Origin: Salvelinus alpinus
Taxonomy: Eukaryota; Chordata; Actinopteri; Salmoniformes; Salmonidae
Reading direction: 5' to 3'
DNA length: 64,000 bases
Assembly: GCF_045679555.1 (NCBI RefSeq)
Contig: NC_092100.1
Coordinates: forward strand, 30,257,106 to 30,321,105
A program made the position numbers and the translations under genes. Below the pieces are notes generated by a model that did no database searches, was not told the DNA's origin, and was given only the letters and a program-made list of their open reading frames with translations. This document shows positions 44,625 to 58,700 of this stretch, piece by piece. Numbering within the stretch: position 1 is the stretch's first letter; the number at the start of each line of letters is the position of its first letter.

Positions 44625-45705
44625 AACCAATCAATCAAATGTATTTATAAAGCCCTTCTTACATCAGCTGATGTCACAAAGTGCTGTACAGACACCCAAA
44701 CTAAAACCACAAACAGCAAGCAATGCAGGTGTAGAAGCACGGTGGCTAGGAAAAACTCCCTAGAAAGGCAGGAACCTAGGAAGAAACCTAGAGAGGAACC
44801 AGGCTATGAGGGGTGGCCAGTCCTCTTCTGGCTGTGCCGGGTGGAGATTATAACAGAACATGGCCAAGATGTTCAAATGTTCATAGATGACTAGCAGGGT
44901 CAAATAATAATAATCACAGTGGTTGTCGAGGGTGCAACAGGTCAGCACCTCAAGAATAAATGTCAGTTGGCTTTTCATAGCTGATCATTCAGAGTATCTC
45001 TAACGCTCCTGCTGTCTCTAGAGAGTTGAAAACAGCAGGTCTGGGACAGGTAGCACGTCCGGTGAACAGGTCAGGGTTCCATAGCCGCAGGCAGAACAGT
45101 TGAAACTGGAACAGCAGCACGGCCAGGTGGACTGGGGACAGCAAGGAGTCATCAGGCCAGGTAGTCCTGAGGCATGGTCCTAGGGCTCAGGTCCTCCAAG
45201 AGAGAGAAAGAAAGAAGGAGAGGAAGAGAGAAAGAGAGAAAAATAGAGAATTAGAGAGAGCATACTTAAATTCACACAGGACACGAGATAAGACAGGAGA
45301 AATACTCCAGATATAACAGACTGACCCTAGCCCCCCGACACATAAACTACTGCAGCATAAATACTGGAGGCTGAGACAGGAGGGGTCGGGAGACACAGTG
45401 GCCCCATCCGACGATACCCCCAGACAGGGCCAAACAGACAGGATATAACCCCACCCACTTTGCCAAGGCACAGCCCCCACACCACTAGAGGGATATCTTC
45501 AACCACCAACTTACCATCCTGAGACAAGTCCGAGTATAGCCCACAAAGATCTCCGCCACGGCACAACCCAAGGGGGGGGGGGGGGCACCAACCCGGACAG
45601 GAAGATCACGTCAGTGACTCAACCCACTCAAGTGACGCACCCCTCCTAGGGACGGCATGGAAGAGCACCAGTAAGCCAGTGACTCAACCCCTGTAGTAGG
45701 GTAAC
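44625..45705 (+). repeat. Long salmonid interspersed repeat, copy 1
   Basis: Begins TATTTATAAAGCCCTTCTTA and contains GTGCTGTACAGACACCCA, GGAAAAACTCCCTAGAAAGG and AAGTGACGCACCCCTCC. No transposase or polymerase frame is seen. The same unit is at 58275-59880. Class unknown to me; recurrent in salmonid DNA. Confidence 0.75.
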
Positions 45706-45747
45706 TGCCATTTCCTGCAATCTAGAGCAAAAAATGGCCTTACTGTA

Positions 45748-45945
45748 TACAGTGGGGCAAAAAAGTATTTAGTCAGCCACCAATTGTGCAAGTTCTCCCA
45801 CTTAAAGATATGAGAGAGGCCTGTAATTTTCATCATAGGTACACTTCAACTATGACAGACAAAATGAGAAAAAAAATCCAGAAAATCACATTGTAGGATT
45901 TTTAATGAATTTATTTGCAAATTATGGTGGAAGATAAGTATTATA
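45748..45945 (+). mobile_element. Tc1-like element end fragment
   Basis: TACAGTGGGGCAAAAAAGTA then TTTAGTCAGCCACCAATTG is a known style of fish Tc1 terminal inverted repeat; the element is cut off after about 200 bp. Confidence 0.65.
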
Positions 45946-46019
45946 TATAGATAAATATAAGTATCCGAAGCTGGGGATGATTAGGTGGCCATGATGGTAT
46001 GAGGGCCAGATTGGGAATT

Positions 46020-46053
<34 letters not shown>

Positions 46054-46225
46054 ACTATAAATGCTATGGGATCTTTAGGGACCACAGAATATCAGGACAC
46101 CCATTTAACATACCATCCAAAAGACAGCACCCTACACAGGTCACCCAATCACTACCCTGGGATCTTGTTTTAGACCAGAGGAAAGAGTACCTCTTACATG
46201 CCCTCCAACACCACTTCCAGCACCA

Positions 46226-46320
46226 TCTGGTCTCCCATCCAGGGACTGACCAGGACCAGCCCTGCTTAGTTTCAGAGGCAAGCCAGCAGTGGGATGCAGG
46301 GTGGTATGATACTGGTCAAA
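46226..46320 (-). repeat. 5S rRNA-derived segment
   Basis: The minus strand resembles the 5S rRNA internal promoter region: CTAAGCAGGG, then CTGGTCAGTCCCTGGATGGG and AGACC, with an insertion relative to a true 5S gene. It is too diverged and incomplete to be a functional 5S gene; more likely a 5S-derived SINE relic. Confidence 0.5.
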
Positions 46321-46329
46321 TTTTGAGCA

Positions 46330-48020
46330 TAATGGTACATCGTTGTGCAGCCAGTCTGCAGCACCTCTCACATTCTTTGGGGAGAACCCTGAGTAAGCAT
46401 TACTGAATTCCTATCATTCAAATCTATTTGACCACCACACAAAGGTTAGATTAAAAACCACATGTCTGAAACAATGCTGTGTTATAACAGTGAAGGCAAC
46501 ATTGGCATTGCTATGAGCGATAGTGCTATATCATAGTATTTCATTTAGCCACTTGCAGACGTGTAACTATTGCAGAGCTGTTGGGGCAATCTCATAGTTT
46601 ATTGCATGATATCATGATGTCTCTGGGAGTAAGCTAGATACATTGTGTTAATCATACATTGCACACTTTCTTCCATCTTGGGTCAGATGTCAGACATTGT
46701 TTTTGTGTTTCCTCCTGTCTTTTCCCTCTTTTCTCTTTGCCAGGCACATTTTCCATCCCTTTTTGCAGCCCCCCCCCCCCCCCCATCTCTCAAACACCAA
46801 CTGCTAAATCATTCTAAAGATCCCAATTCCATTTTAGCTCACTACACATTAATGTCACTGCAACTATGTTCTCTCAGGCCCCATATTTCAGGGACACTCG
46901 TTTTTCCAAGATCTCTATGTGGATAACAGATTTCAGTTAACAGTAAACCCATGAGTCACTAAACTTGTAAATCACTCACAATAAAATGCGATAATGATTG
47001 ATGAACGTGGTACTAGTTTGGACAATATGGTCTTTCTATTCTATATAAACACACACCAAGCTAAAAAAAAAACTGTGTCCATTTTTAGTCAAAAGGCACG
47101 CTCTCCCGGTCTCTCCTACCCAGATATCTCTTAACAACACAGACACACACACACACACACACATTTTGGTGTAATCAGTAAATAGCAATCCCACTGTTGA
47201 CGGAGAGACTTTTTTTTACTCTCTTGCATCAAATGTTCTAAGCTGCCAGAGGGAGAGTCTGTAAAATAGAGAGTGTAATAATAAGAGAGGGATTTAAAAG
47301 TATTTTGGGAGATTCCCGCCTACACACACACACACACACACACCAGTGCACCGTGGAACAACACACACTCTTTTGAAAGTTTGTTTAAGTTTTTCTTTAT
47401 TTGCTCATTAAAATCGCTAAATAGTAGAGGAAGAAAGAAAGAAAAAAGATACATGAGCAGCAGAGATGGGAACCACAATTGAAAACAACATTATCAGTCA
47501 GAGACGGTTTTAATATGTATATGAACAATTGCTATTCCGTGTTTGCATGTCAATCAATCTATATTCATGAAGGGGACAAAAACATTTCCTGAATAGAGAA
47601 AACAAGAGTGATAACCAAAACAATGGAGGGGTGAAGGAAAAGAACACCACTGCTATTGTCTTAAGGTCAATGCTTTAACCCTCTATGCATGGTGACAGCT
47701 CGCATCTCAGAATGATGATCTATCTGACCCTGTCTTGCCAATAAACGGGAGACTATTCCATGGTGAAAAGACCTGCGGAGGAAATAGACTGAGACATTGT
47801 TGCTGACATTGTTGCACTAAACATGTTCTCATGAGCCATCCTGGTTGGTGGGTATTACGCACGAAATAGGATACATTACACGGATGTTTCAGAGGGTTTT
47901 TTGTTCTGTATTGAGTGTCATAGTCAGTGTCAGAGTAGTCCCTCTGCTTTATTCTCAATGAGGGTGTACAGTAATAAGCTCCCCAGTGGCCTTGAGAGGA
48001 AAACACACAGTATGTCATGA
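46330..48020. other. pnp-calb2 intergenic DNA
   Basis: Holds a poly(C) run (46770-46784) and (CA)n tracts (47143-47162, 47322-47342). No coding exon recognised. Confidence 0.5.
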
Positions 48021-48025
48021 GGAGA

Positions 48026-48243
48026 TTTTTATTTTTATTTATTTTATATTTTTTTACCTTTATTTTACTAGGCAAGTCAGTTAAGAACAAATTCTTATTT
48101 TCAATGACGGCCTAGGAACAGTGGGTTAACTGCCTGTTCAGGGGCAGAACGACAGATTTGTACCTTGTCAGCTCGGGGATTCGATCTCGCAACCTTTCGG
48201 TTACTAGTCCAACGCTCTAACCACTAGGCTACGCTGCCGCCCC
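48026..48243 (-). repeat. HpaI-type tRNA-derived SINE
   Basis: The minus strand starts GGGGCGGCAGCGTAGCCTAG, has A-box TAGCCTAGTGGTTAGAGCG and B-box GGTTGCGAGATCGAATCC, the diagnostic GTTAAC site (48125-48130), and the LINE-like tail CTTGCCTAGTAAAATAAAGG. It lies upstream of calb2. Confidence 0.88.
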
Positions 48244-49542
48244 ATATAAGAGGACGTGTGAGGCTGCCAGGTCGTGGATGCATTGATTTACTGGACATAT
48301 TTCTCAGTAACTGAGGAAATTCACAATTTTCACCGCTAGCCAAAGGATCATATTGTGACGCTGTGCCACAAAGCCAGGGCAGCTCAGTCCAGACAGAGTC
48401 ATGGACTAAAGCCCACTTATAAGTTGCAGCCAGTAGCCTCTCACTCAATGGAAACTCACGATATTACAGCAAGGTGTGCCCTCATTTCTGAGCTCACTAC
48501 AGATAAGGCGTTGATCATTGTCATTCTTGATCTTTGAAACTCAATCTGCATGTCCAAGGATGTTTAAATGTATGTAAATGGTAATGAATGTACGTAAATT
48601 GTAAAGTATTTTTGTCTGTAATGTCTTTTTTGAATGTGTCGGACCCCAGGAAGACTAGCTGTCGCCTAAACCAGCTCTATCATTACCCTTGACATGACCA
48701 CTCATAACAAGTATGTTAAAATTTGCATAGTAAATGCGATTTAATAATTGTAAAGGAATATGTTTGTTGGACGCTCTGGTCCTCAAAGAATTTCAGCCTT
48801 ATCACTGAATCCTCCAGGGCCGTATGAAATATGATTAGAGTGTGGATTTCTAATTAATCTGAATCATTTCACTGAAGCCCTAGTAATTGGCATTAAAGCT
48901 GAGTGAGTTGTGCATGCAACAGCTTCATGCAGTGCAGTGGCTGTACAGCAGAAGTAGGACTACCATAATTACTACTATGCTCCTCAGTCCTACTGCACAG
49001 ACATGGCTCCTCCCTGGGCTCTGGTTCTCCTGACTGAGGATAATACCCAAGCCTTTTGGAAATTCCTTGGGACCAGATTCTCCTACTGTGATTGTAAACA
49101 CAGATGTGTCCATGAAGTCTATTGAAAACAATTAAACACACAGTAAGGATTAATACTATATTCAATGCCAATCCATCTTCGACATGCATGCACATTGACA
49201 ATGAAAATAAAAGAAGGAAATTATACATTGAAGGAATTTGATGCAATTGTCTGCCCATGGAGCAAAACAATTCCTGCACAGACTCGCACTGTGATTTACA
49301 TAATTTTAACCAAATAGCCTAGAAATCTGGTTCTAGGTGGCAGAGTTCAAAACCCGATCAGCAACAGAAGGTTCAGTCCATTGAAGTTATTTGGATGCAT
49401 TCGGACTATTAATTAAATATCCCTCTCCGCATGATACCTCGCAGAAGCAGCCGAACACAGACGAATGGATGTGTGGGGGCATTGATATTGGTGTCACTGC
49501 GCCACCCGCATGGCTACATGGGAACTGCAGTCTCTGCTTTGG

Positions 49543-49550
49543 TTTAAAAG
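49543..49550 (+). promoter_or_regulatory. TATA-like box of calb2
   Basis: TTTAAAAG lies 100 bp upstream of the calretinin ATG. A start about 30 bp downstream would leave a 5' UTR of roughly 75 nt with no further intron. It is the only TATA-like motif I noted at a suitable distance. Confidence 0.5.
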
Positions 49551-49649
49551 CTCCGGCAGCGCGCAGGGTTGTTAGTGTGGATTGTGGACCTACAGAGAAA
49601 AAGTTTGCACGGGATATTCTAGCGCACAGGAGGAAAAGTTGTTGAGAAG

Positions 49650-49743
49650 ATGGCAAACAAACTACAGCAGCCTCCACACCTTCATCTGGCGGAATTGAGC
49701 GCCACCCAGTTCATCGACATCTGGAACCATTTCGATACCGACG
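49650..49743 (+). CDS. calb2: calb2 coding exon 1 (residues 1-31)
   Basis: Starts [16 protein letters not shown] and ends inside EF loop 1 after FDTD, with one base left over; donor GTCAGT. The ATG has A at -3 (AAG ATG G). Confidence 0.96.
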
Positions 49744-52700
49744 GTCAGTAGCGGAGAGCAAAGTTATCCAAATGTTACTTAGAATTTTACGCAGCACTTT
49801 AAAAAAAAACTAGGTATTGTTTCAAATGCAGATATAAATGTAAGCTAACATGTCGAATAGAGTAGGTTACATAGGCTATAAATAGTCCATCACATCTTTT
49901 GATTTACAAGTAAAAAATATCATAGGCTTATCAAGGCTTTTCTTAAGATGCAGTTTGGATATTGGGATATCGTTGTCTAAAAAGTGTTGTATATCATAAC
50001 TGGAAATAACTTTTGGCCAAGATGAAAAATCGTACAGTCTAATCCGCTGGATGTTTTGAAAGTCGATTTTTTTTCGTTTTGTGTGGGAAAAAAAGAAGTG
50101 CTTGACAGTTAGGAAAGCAGCTAGAAAACTCCTGGTGTTACTGTTGAGATTATTTATAAATCATCATTTAAACAAAGGTAATTCATTGTGGCCACTATAT
50201 TATATCCTTAGAAAGGTTAGAATAGGTTACTGTGTATTAATTGCTCATGGAAATGTTTCATTTAAAAAGGTTGATTGCATGGATGCATGACTTTTATTCT
50301 GTTATTACAATAATCCAATCAGATAAATGTAATACATCAGTATTACAATGTACATCAGTCTGTTTGGTCGATCAATACGCATCTGACGGCTAGGCCATAC
50401 CTCAGTGCACGGTGCGCTAAAGGATGGATGGGCGTGTGCCACGGTCCGTCGTCCATATAAAACGTATGTAGCCTAACCACACAATAAATTATACTTTTGT
50501 ATAGGCCTTGGCCTAATTATTTACAACCTAACTGAATACTTAAATAAACTAACCATATTATTCAACTGTATTGTTTTATAAAGGATTAAACAAAATAAAA
50601 ACATATGGATGATGTTGTCAGGACCCAGGACAGACTCAGAGTTTCCATAGGCATCATCATTGATGGTTGGAATCCTGCTTTAGAAAGTTGCGTCTAAAAT
50701 AAAACTAAATGTTTGAAAAGAGGAGGAAGGTGGTCAATCAAATTCCTACTGTTTACAGACATTTTCATCATAAATAAAAGTTTGATTCAATAGTATTACA
50801 TTTGTGTAATTCACGATACAGATTAAATCGCAACTAAAACGGAGACAGGCTACTGTATACTTCCAGTATTATATGGTATAAAATGACGAGTTCTCAGCTC
50901 ATTTCAAGCGCACGAGCCCACGCCCCTTCACACTCATTGCCATTCGCATCCTCTGGGCATCCTCCCCCATTAATAGTGTTAACTGCAGATTCCGTCCCGA
51001 CCAGTTGTTGAAGCGGAATGAGAACCCTCAAATCGCGAGGAGTCTCTTGGATCACTTTACGTTCCCTCTGGGTGTTTATGTTCTCTGAGCGCAAACAGGG
51101 ATTGGTGCTGTGTTTCCACCCTATAGGGCATATACCGCACTGTCTCTCTGGCTTGAGCATTTGCTGCAAAGACAACATGACATACGGATAGAGTAGGGCT
51201 ACGGGGTGCTTTTCTGCTCTGGTGCAAATATGCCTAACGGGCCAGGCCAGATAATTTGGGATACCGATTTCGCCGTTGTCCATGGTGCTGAAATAATTAG
51301 GCGCACAAAAATGTTAAATGAATATTTTTGCTATGGAGAACACACAGAGTTACTGTATATACCTGACGAATGTGTGTCTGATATTGACATTTCAGATGTG
51401 CATTATGATGCAGTTATAATTGTAAGACTTGGCATGATAGTGTAGTCCCGTTATAATGTACTCTTTTGTAGATTCTGCATGGCTTCGAAATCAGAATCCA
51501 CCAGTCTTGTGGGGATTAGGTAATCAGCTAGTATTTTTGAACAGTTCATCAAATGTACTGGCACGTGAAACACATAACACCATGATTGCCAATGTCTCTC
51601 AGCATTTGTTAATGATATTAGCCTAGTAATTGTAAACTAATAGCAAATAATGCTATATGTCAAAAAAAATGAGTCAAAATGGCTGATAGGACAAGATCAT
51701 AATGAGCGGATAAGACATATGGGTCAAACTAAAACAAGTCTTATAATGCATTCTGACTGCATAACAGTAGAGTGCTACTATGAAGTTGTTACATTCTGAG
51801 GGATACCTTTACTTTTAAGAATAAATAGGAAGCTAATATCAGATAATGTTGGACATGTCTGTGGCCACAAAGTGGGACCTAAACCAATACAGTTGGCCAC
51901 ATTCTTTTGCCACAATTGTTTAGACAAACATTCAGGATTCATTCATTGTGGATGGAAATTTTCCAATGAAATAGACCCCAAAAGTAAATGAGTAGATAAT
52001 TGAAAGATCATGGGACATTGCATTACATACTCTGGGCTAGTGTACTGTTTTTGGTCACATTATCATACACAGCATTCTCTGCAATATACAGTTGAAGTTG
52101 GAAGTTTACATACACTTAGGTTGAAGTCATTAAAACTCGTTTTTCAACCACTCCACAAATTTCTTGTTAACAAACTATAGTTTTGGCAAGTCGGTGAGGA
52201 CATCTACTTTGTGCACGACACAAGTAATTTTTCCAACAATTGATTACAGGCAGATTATTTCACTGTATCACAATTCCAGTGAGTCAGAAGTTTACATACA
52301 GTAAGTTGACTGTGCCTTTAAACAGCTTGTAAAATTCCAGAAAATTATGTCATGGCTTTAGAAGCTTCTGTTAGGCTAAATGAAATAATTTGAGACAATT
52401 GGAGGTGTACCTGTGGATGTATTTCAAGGCCTACCTTCAAACTCAGTGCATCTTTGCTTGACATCCTGGGAAAATCAAAAGAAATCAGCCAAGACCTCAA
52501 GATTTTTTTTTTTACCTCCACAAGTCTGGTTCATCATTGGGAGCAATTTCCAAACGCATGAAGGTACCACGTTCATCTGTACAAACAATAGTACGCAAGT
52601 ATAAACACCATGGGACCACGCAGCCGTCATACCGCTCAGGAAGGAGACGCATTCTGTGTCCCAGAGATGAATGTACTTTGGTGCGAGAAGTGCAAATCAA

Positions 52701-55700
52701 TCCCAGGACAACAGCAAAGCACCTTGTGAAGATGCTGGAGGAAACAGGTACAAAAGTATCTATATCCACAGTAAAACAAGTCCTATATCGACATAACCTG
52801 AAAGGCAGCTCAGCAAGGAAGGAGCCACTGCTCCAAAACTGCCATAAAAAAGCCAGATTACGGTTTGCAACTGCACATGGGGACAAAGATTGTACTTTTT
52901 GGAGAAATGTCCTGTGGTCTGATGAAACAAAAATAGAACTGTTTGGCCATAATGACCATCGTTATGTTTGGAGGAAAAAGGGGGAAGCTTGCAAGCCGAA
53001 GAACACCATCCCAAACGTGAAGCACAGGGGTGGCAGCATCATGTTGTGGGGGTGCTTTGCTGCAGGAGGGACTGGTGCACTTCACAAAATAGATGGCATC
53101 ATGAGGGAGGAAAATTATGTGGATATATTGAAGCAACATCTCAAGACATCAGTCAGGAAGTTAAAGCTTGGTCGCAAATGGGTCTTCCAAATGGGCAATG
53201 ACCCCAAGCATACTTCCAAAGTTGTGGCAAAATGGCTTAAGGACAACAAAGTCAAGGTATTGGAGTGGCCATTACAAAGCCCTGACCTCAATCCTATAGA
53301 ACATTTGTGGGCAGAACTGAAAAAGCGTGTGTGAGCAAGGAGGCCTACAACCCTGACTCAGTTACACCATCTCTGTCAGGAGGAATGGGCCAAAATTCAC
53401 CCAACTTATTGTGGGAAGCTTGTGGAAGGCTACCCGAAACGTTTCACCAATGCTACCAAATACTAATTGAGTGTATGTAAACGTCTGACCCACTGGGAAT
53501 GTGATGAAAGAAAGAAAAGCTGAAATAAATCATTCTCTCTACTATTATTCTGACATTTCACATTTATTAAATAAAGTGGTGATCCTAACTGACCTAAAAC
53601 AGGGAATTTTTACTAAGATTAAATGTCAGGAATTGTGAAAAACTGAGTTTAAATGTATGTGGCTAAGGTGTATGTAAACATCTGACTTCAACTGTACATG
53701 CTCAACTCCAGCTTGTTGGTGCTTAAGTGATTTACTAACACATAGCTATACAAAGTGCATATTCATGATGATATTGGTAGGATTAAATCCGCTCTATATG
53801 GAGTAAATCATGTTTTCTGCATAATCCCATCGAGAGGAGAAGCACTAAGAAGGTTCAGACAAATTCAGGGCTATCACAAAATGCAAATGTTCTTTGTTCA
53901 TAATGACATGTACTTGTTCTTCTGGTAAATATCATACTGGCTGCTTCCCCAGAGACGTCGCTACTCAGCCTCTTGCAAATGTCACTAGAATCCACAGGCA
54001 AATTAATACACAGGCATTTGTAAGACATTTAAATCGTGACACTGATAAGAAAGGCATAGTTGGTATTTGTCAAAAGCCACTATTATAACCATCTCACTAG
54101 TGTTGCCTTTTTTAAAGCTTAACCATTATTTATAGACATCCAAATAGTCCTGGCAAGGGTGCAACTAGGCACAGATGGGAAATCCTCATTTATTTGAAGT
54201 TTGAAGTTGAGATTACTGTATTGATTTCTTACACTGTCATGCCAGGCAGAGATTTCCCCATTGTCTTTTCAAATAACTGGACTTAAAAGACTTTGGAAGA
54301 TGCAATTAGAGGCAATTAGAGGCAGAGAGAGGCAGATAGAGAGAGAGTAGTGGTGCATTTCAAGACTGGGAGACCCCTTCAAGGGTTTTAATTAAGCAGT
54401 TTCCATGGTTTGGGTGCAAGCTTTCTCGCCAATTACGTCAGACAGAGCCAGCTTCGCAGCATGCTAACCACCTGGACAACAAATTAGCTAGTTATAATGT
54501 CAGTCATTGAGCCAGCCATCCAATCAGCCAGCAAGCAAGATAAACTTGAAAAAATTGCTGTAAAACAGGGAAGTATTGGCCTAATTTGCTATAAAATGTA
54601 AGAGTATGTACAATCTCACTTCTCACTAACCACATTTATGCACATTTCACAGTGGTCCTATACTGTATATAACATGGGGATATTTGATGCTTCACAGTCT
54701 ACCTGTATGTTAGATACAATCTTGGGATGATTGGTCAAATCACAGTTTTTTTCTGTTGCAGGCAATGGCTATATCGAGGGCAAGGAACTCGAGAACTTCT
54801 TCAGGGAGTTGGAGATTTCACGGAAAGGGGCCGGAGTGGTAAGGGAATGATCCCTGGACCTTGACTTAAGGCTCAATTCAATCAAACATGTCAATGCAAT
54901 GTTCATACAGTATTTCTGTTTCCATAACTACTGCCATTATGGTATGTTTTAGTCCTATTCTGTCTCTGATGGGTCTATGTGGATTTTTTACAGTACTTAA
55001 TCCCAAAAAAATTTAAACATAATTTCTATAGTGCTATTACACAGTATGCTACAGCAGATATACTGTAATGCTGGTTTGATTGAATTGAGTGAAGGAATGT
55101 GACATGGCTCTGGTCTTTAATTATAACAGAAAGTTAACTATGTTTGGAGTTTTTTCAGGTGAAACCAAAGGACCACAACCTCTTGCAAAAACATATTTGA
55201 CATAGTAATTGGTGTCATGTGAGTTTCCTGTACCAGGATAACAAGCAATGGCACAAAGGAATTCTACCACCAACTTTTACCGATAATAGTGAGGGTAGTA
55301 TTTTGATTGTTCTTTAAATCCAACAATCACATGTTGGCATCTCCTCACTAATCAAGGTTGTGGCCTATTCTGGTAGGTGGTTAATTGAGTTCCGTAACAA
55401 GCCCTAGAGATATGAACTCATGCCTGTAAGCTGTCTAGTCCGTCTAGGAGAGTTTCCCAAGCTCGGTCCTCCGGACCCCAAGGGGTGCATGTTTTGGTTT
55501 TTGTCCCAGCACTACAAATGATCACTACAAATGATTATTTAAATCAGCTGTGTAGTGCTGGGGGGAAAACCAAACCGTGCACCCCTTTAGGTCCCGAGGA
55601 CTGAGTTTGGACCACTAGCAGTAATTAAAATGTGACTGATTTGTCCAACCAAGTGCTAATTAATTATTCAAGCAACATCAAAATAAAGTTCTCCAGAGAG

Positions 55701-58700
55701 TTCTCCCACAGATAGAAAATAAAAAAATTATTGGGAGGAGTCAGTACAATAATTTTTCTGTCACCACATCTCATGTGTGTACAACAAAGGAATCAGAGAG
55801 CATCAGTAATCATGTTACATAAACTCCATGTAGCTGCATAAAGTCTGTGACAATAACATGACAAGCCCTTTAGCTGGGGAGGAGAGGGTTGTCTGTTTAA
55901 GAGAGACAATCTCTGTCTGCCCAGTGTAACAACCATTAACAACTAAAACTAGCTCTGTCACAACAATGTGAGTGACCACAGCCCTACATGAGAGGACGGC
56001 TTGCATTAAAAAACAACTGATCTTTACTGATGTTTATGTCATGACAAACTGTATTTGCATGTATTTGTGCATGTTTTATAGGACCCATCAAACTCCACTT
56101 TCAAAGAGAAGATGAAGGAGTTCATGCAAAAGTTTGACAAGAATGCAGATGGGAGAATTGAGATGTCTGAGGTGAGCTGACATTTTTCCATTTCCTATTT
56201 CAGGTCATTGAGGATTTGAATAAACCAGTGAGGATTATTCCTAATGATCTCAGACAGTTTGCATATCAATGCAGAAATAATCAGACACTATTACGGTAGA
56301 TGTGTTCTAAAACTGTTGATGACTCGATGCTTTATTCAAGTAATCTTTGTCTAAGAGATAATGATTCTATCATCTAACACAGTATTTTTCACACAATCAA
56401 ACACAGAGAAACAAAAGTTTTCAATTTTTTCCCCCTCATTAATCTTTCTTTCTTTCTCCAGCTAGCTCAGATTTTGCCCACAGAGGAAAACTTCCTGCTT
56501 TGCTTCAGAGAGTTTGTGGGATCCAGTTCTGAATTCATGGCGGTAAGTGGTGAAAATAGATGGTTTGAGTATTAAGAATTTGAAGACGGGTACAGGCTGT
56601 TTATGTCTGTTGTTGTGATTGGAAATATAGAGCTACTGTAATAAGGCAGAATGAAAAACAACAATTAGACACAGCAATTAAAACCAATAACAATCCAAAT
56701 GTAGGATTCCTGGCCTTGCCCAAATCATACATAAATCATATTCCTGAATTGCACTGCAATTACATTGCAAAAACGAATCATACTCAAAGGTTATTTTTCT
56801 CTGTCATACTGTATGTGTCCTCTGCCAAGGGGAAAGCCACAATCACTCACTCATAGAGCAGACACAATTTCAGAGACACTTGACAGCTCTGTCAGATTAG
56901 TCCTCATAGTGTGAATGGAGATAGTTTGATTATCAGTAGTAACAGGAGGGACTATCCAGTCACCTAATGCACACCCATTATGTCAAAGGCAGAAAAAATG
57001 AAATGAGAAAGAGAAAATGAATATTTGTAAATCACCAGGTGTGGTAGGGAAGACTTTTAAAAGGATCAAATGAGGAAGTACAAACTTCTATTTTCAGAGT
57101 CATATATTATAGATGTGCTGCTGTAATTCTCCATAGATCTGGAGAGGGAGGGCATCTATCTTTGATAAGAGCCCTTTCTGGAATCAGGGACAGCTGCTAG
57201 ATTAAAACATTAATTAAAATGCATTTCTCTCTCCTTGCCCTCTCACAATGTGTGGGAGAACGGAATTGAAAATCTGGAAAGTATAATGAAAATCATAGTG
57301 TGATTACAGGAAGAAAAAGCTTTTTACCAGCCACAGAAATTGGATGTTTTTTTTTTTTTAAATGCTCTGTCCCGCCAGAGAGTAATTAATGCATGTCACA
57401 TGCAATCCTATTAATACAATCCAGTTTGATTGCTTTGGTGTCACAGAACATTAGAGGTGGGGGTGCTTGATTGTGAGTGGAGGAATGAGGTGGCTCATTT
57501 AAAAAGTGATTGGTACTACTGTGGGAGAAAGTGATTTGCTGTGTCTATTTTTTTTTCTTTCTAATGAGTGTGACTTTGTATTTGCATATATAGGCATGGC
57601 GACGATACGATACAGATCGCAGTGGGTACATTGAAGCTAATGAACTGAAGGTATGGTGTCTCACTTGTTAACGTTTTACTGCAGTGAGCTAAATCAGGGT
57701 CACACAGAGTGTTTCTTGGTAGTCTTAAACAAATCTACTTTGAAACCAAAGGGGCTTAGAAAAAGAAAACACAAGTACCATGTCAGATACAGAGTTGAAA
57801 TGTGTTACATTTTGAGTTTGGATCCCAATATTACACTTCATATACATCACAGAAGACAAAACCATTTGACATAGAAAAAAATGATTTTCAGCTGTTTTAT
57901 TAATTATGAAAAATATGAATAACATTCCACCCATGAGTCATTTGACTGCAGGAAATGACTACCCATCCATAGGAGACATGTACAGTATGTCCTTTTACAA
58001 ACTATGGTAGAGTTCCAACCATAGTCAATAGTTATGTCTCCTTGTCATTCGATCCAGCTATAAGATAACAAGGAGATGCATTATTATGCTATACAATGTA
58101 AATTAAGCTTTAGAAACCAACACCCAACAACTTGCAGGTATAGTTGTTGTGTTGATGCAGTGAGGCAAATGGGGATAATGCAAATTCCTCTCTTCTCAAC
58201 GGCTGTCAGACGAGGACACTATACAAATCATGACTTGTAATACCACCCATTATGCTATTGTCTGAAACTGTAATTCAATTTTCAATTCAATTTTATTTTA
58301 TATAGCCCTTCGTACATCAGCTAATATCTCGAAGTGCTGTACAGACACCCAGCCTAAAACCCCAAACAGCTAGTAATGCAGGTGTAGAAGCACGGTGGCT
58401 AGGAAAAACTCCCTAGAAAGGCCAAAACCTAGGAAGAAACCTAGAGAGGAACCAGGCTATGAGGGGTGGCCAGTCCTCTTCTGGCTGTGCCGGGTGGAGA
58501 TTATAACAGAACTATGCCAAGATGTTCAAAAATGTTCATAAGTGACAAGCATGGTCAAATAATAATCATGAATAATTTTCAGTTGGCTTTTCATAGCCGA
58601 TCATCAAGAGTTGAAAAACAACAGGTCTGGGACAGGTGGCGGTTCCATAACCGCAGGCAGAACAGCTGAAACTGGAATAGCAGCAAGGCCAGGCGGACTG

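Larger units (their letters stand above)
49744..54761 (+). other. calb2 intron 1
   Basis: A 5-kb intron splitting EF loop 1. Apart from the Tc1 copy at 52089-53694 I see no named repeat. The open frame at 51206-51445 has no recognisable content. Confidence 0.7.

Noticed and set aside
46226-46320. Functional 5S rRNA gene
   Set aside because: Incomplete, diverged and rearranged relative to a real 5S gene.
51206-51445. 79-codon open frame in calb2 intron 1
   Set aside because: No recognisable motif, no splice context linking it to calb2, no supporting repeats.
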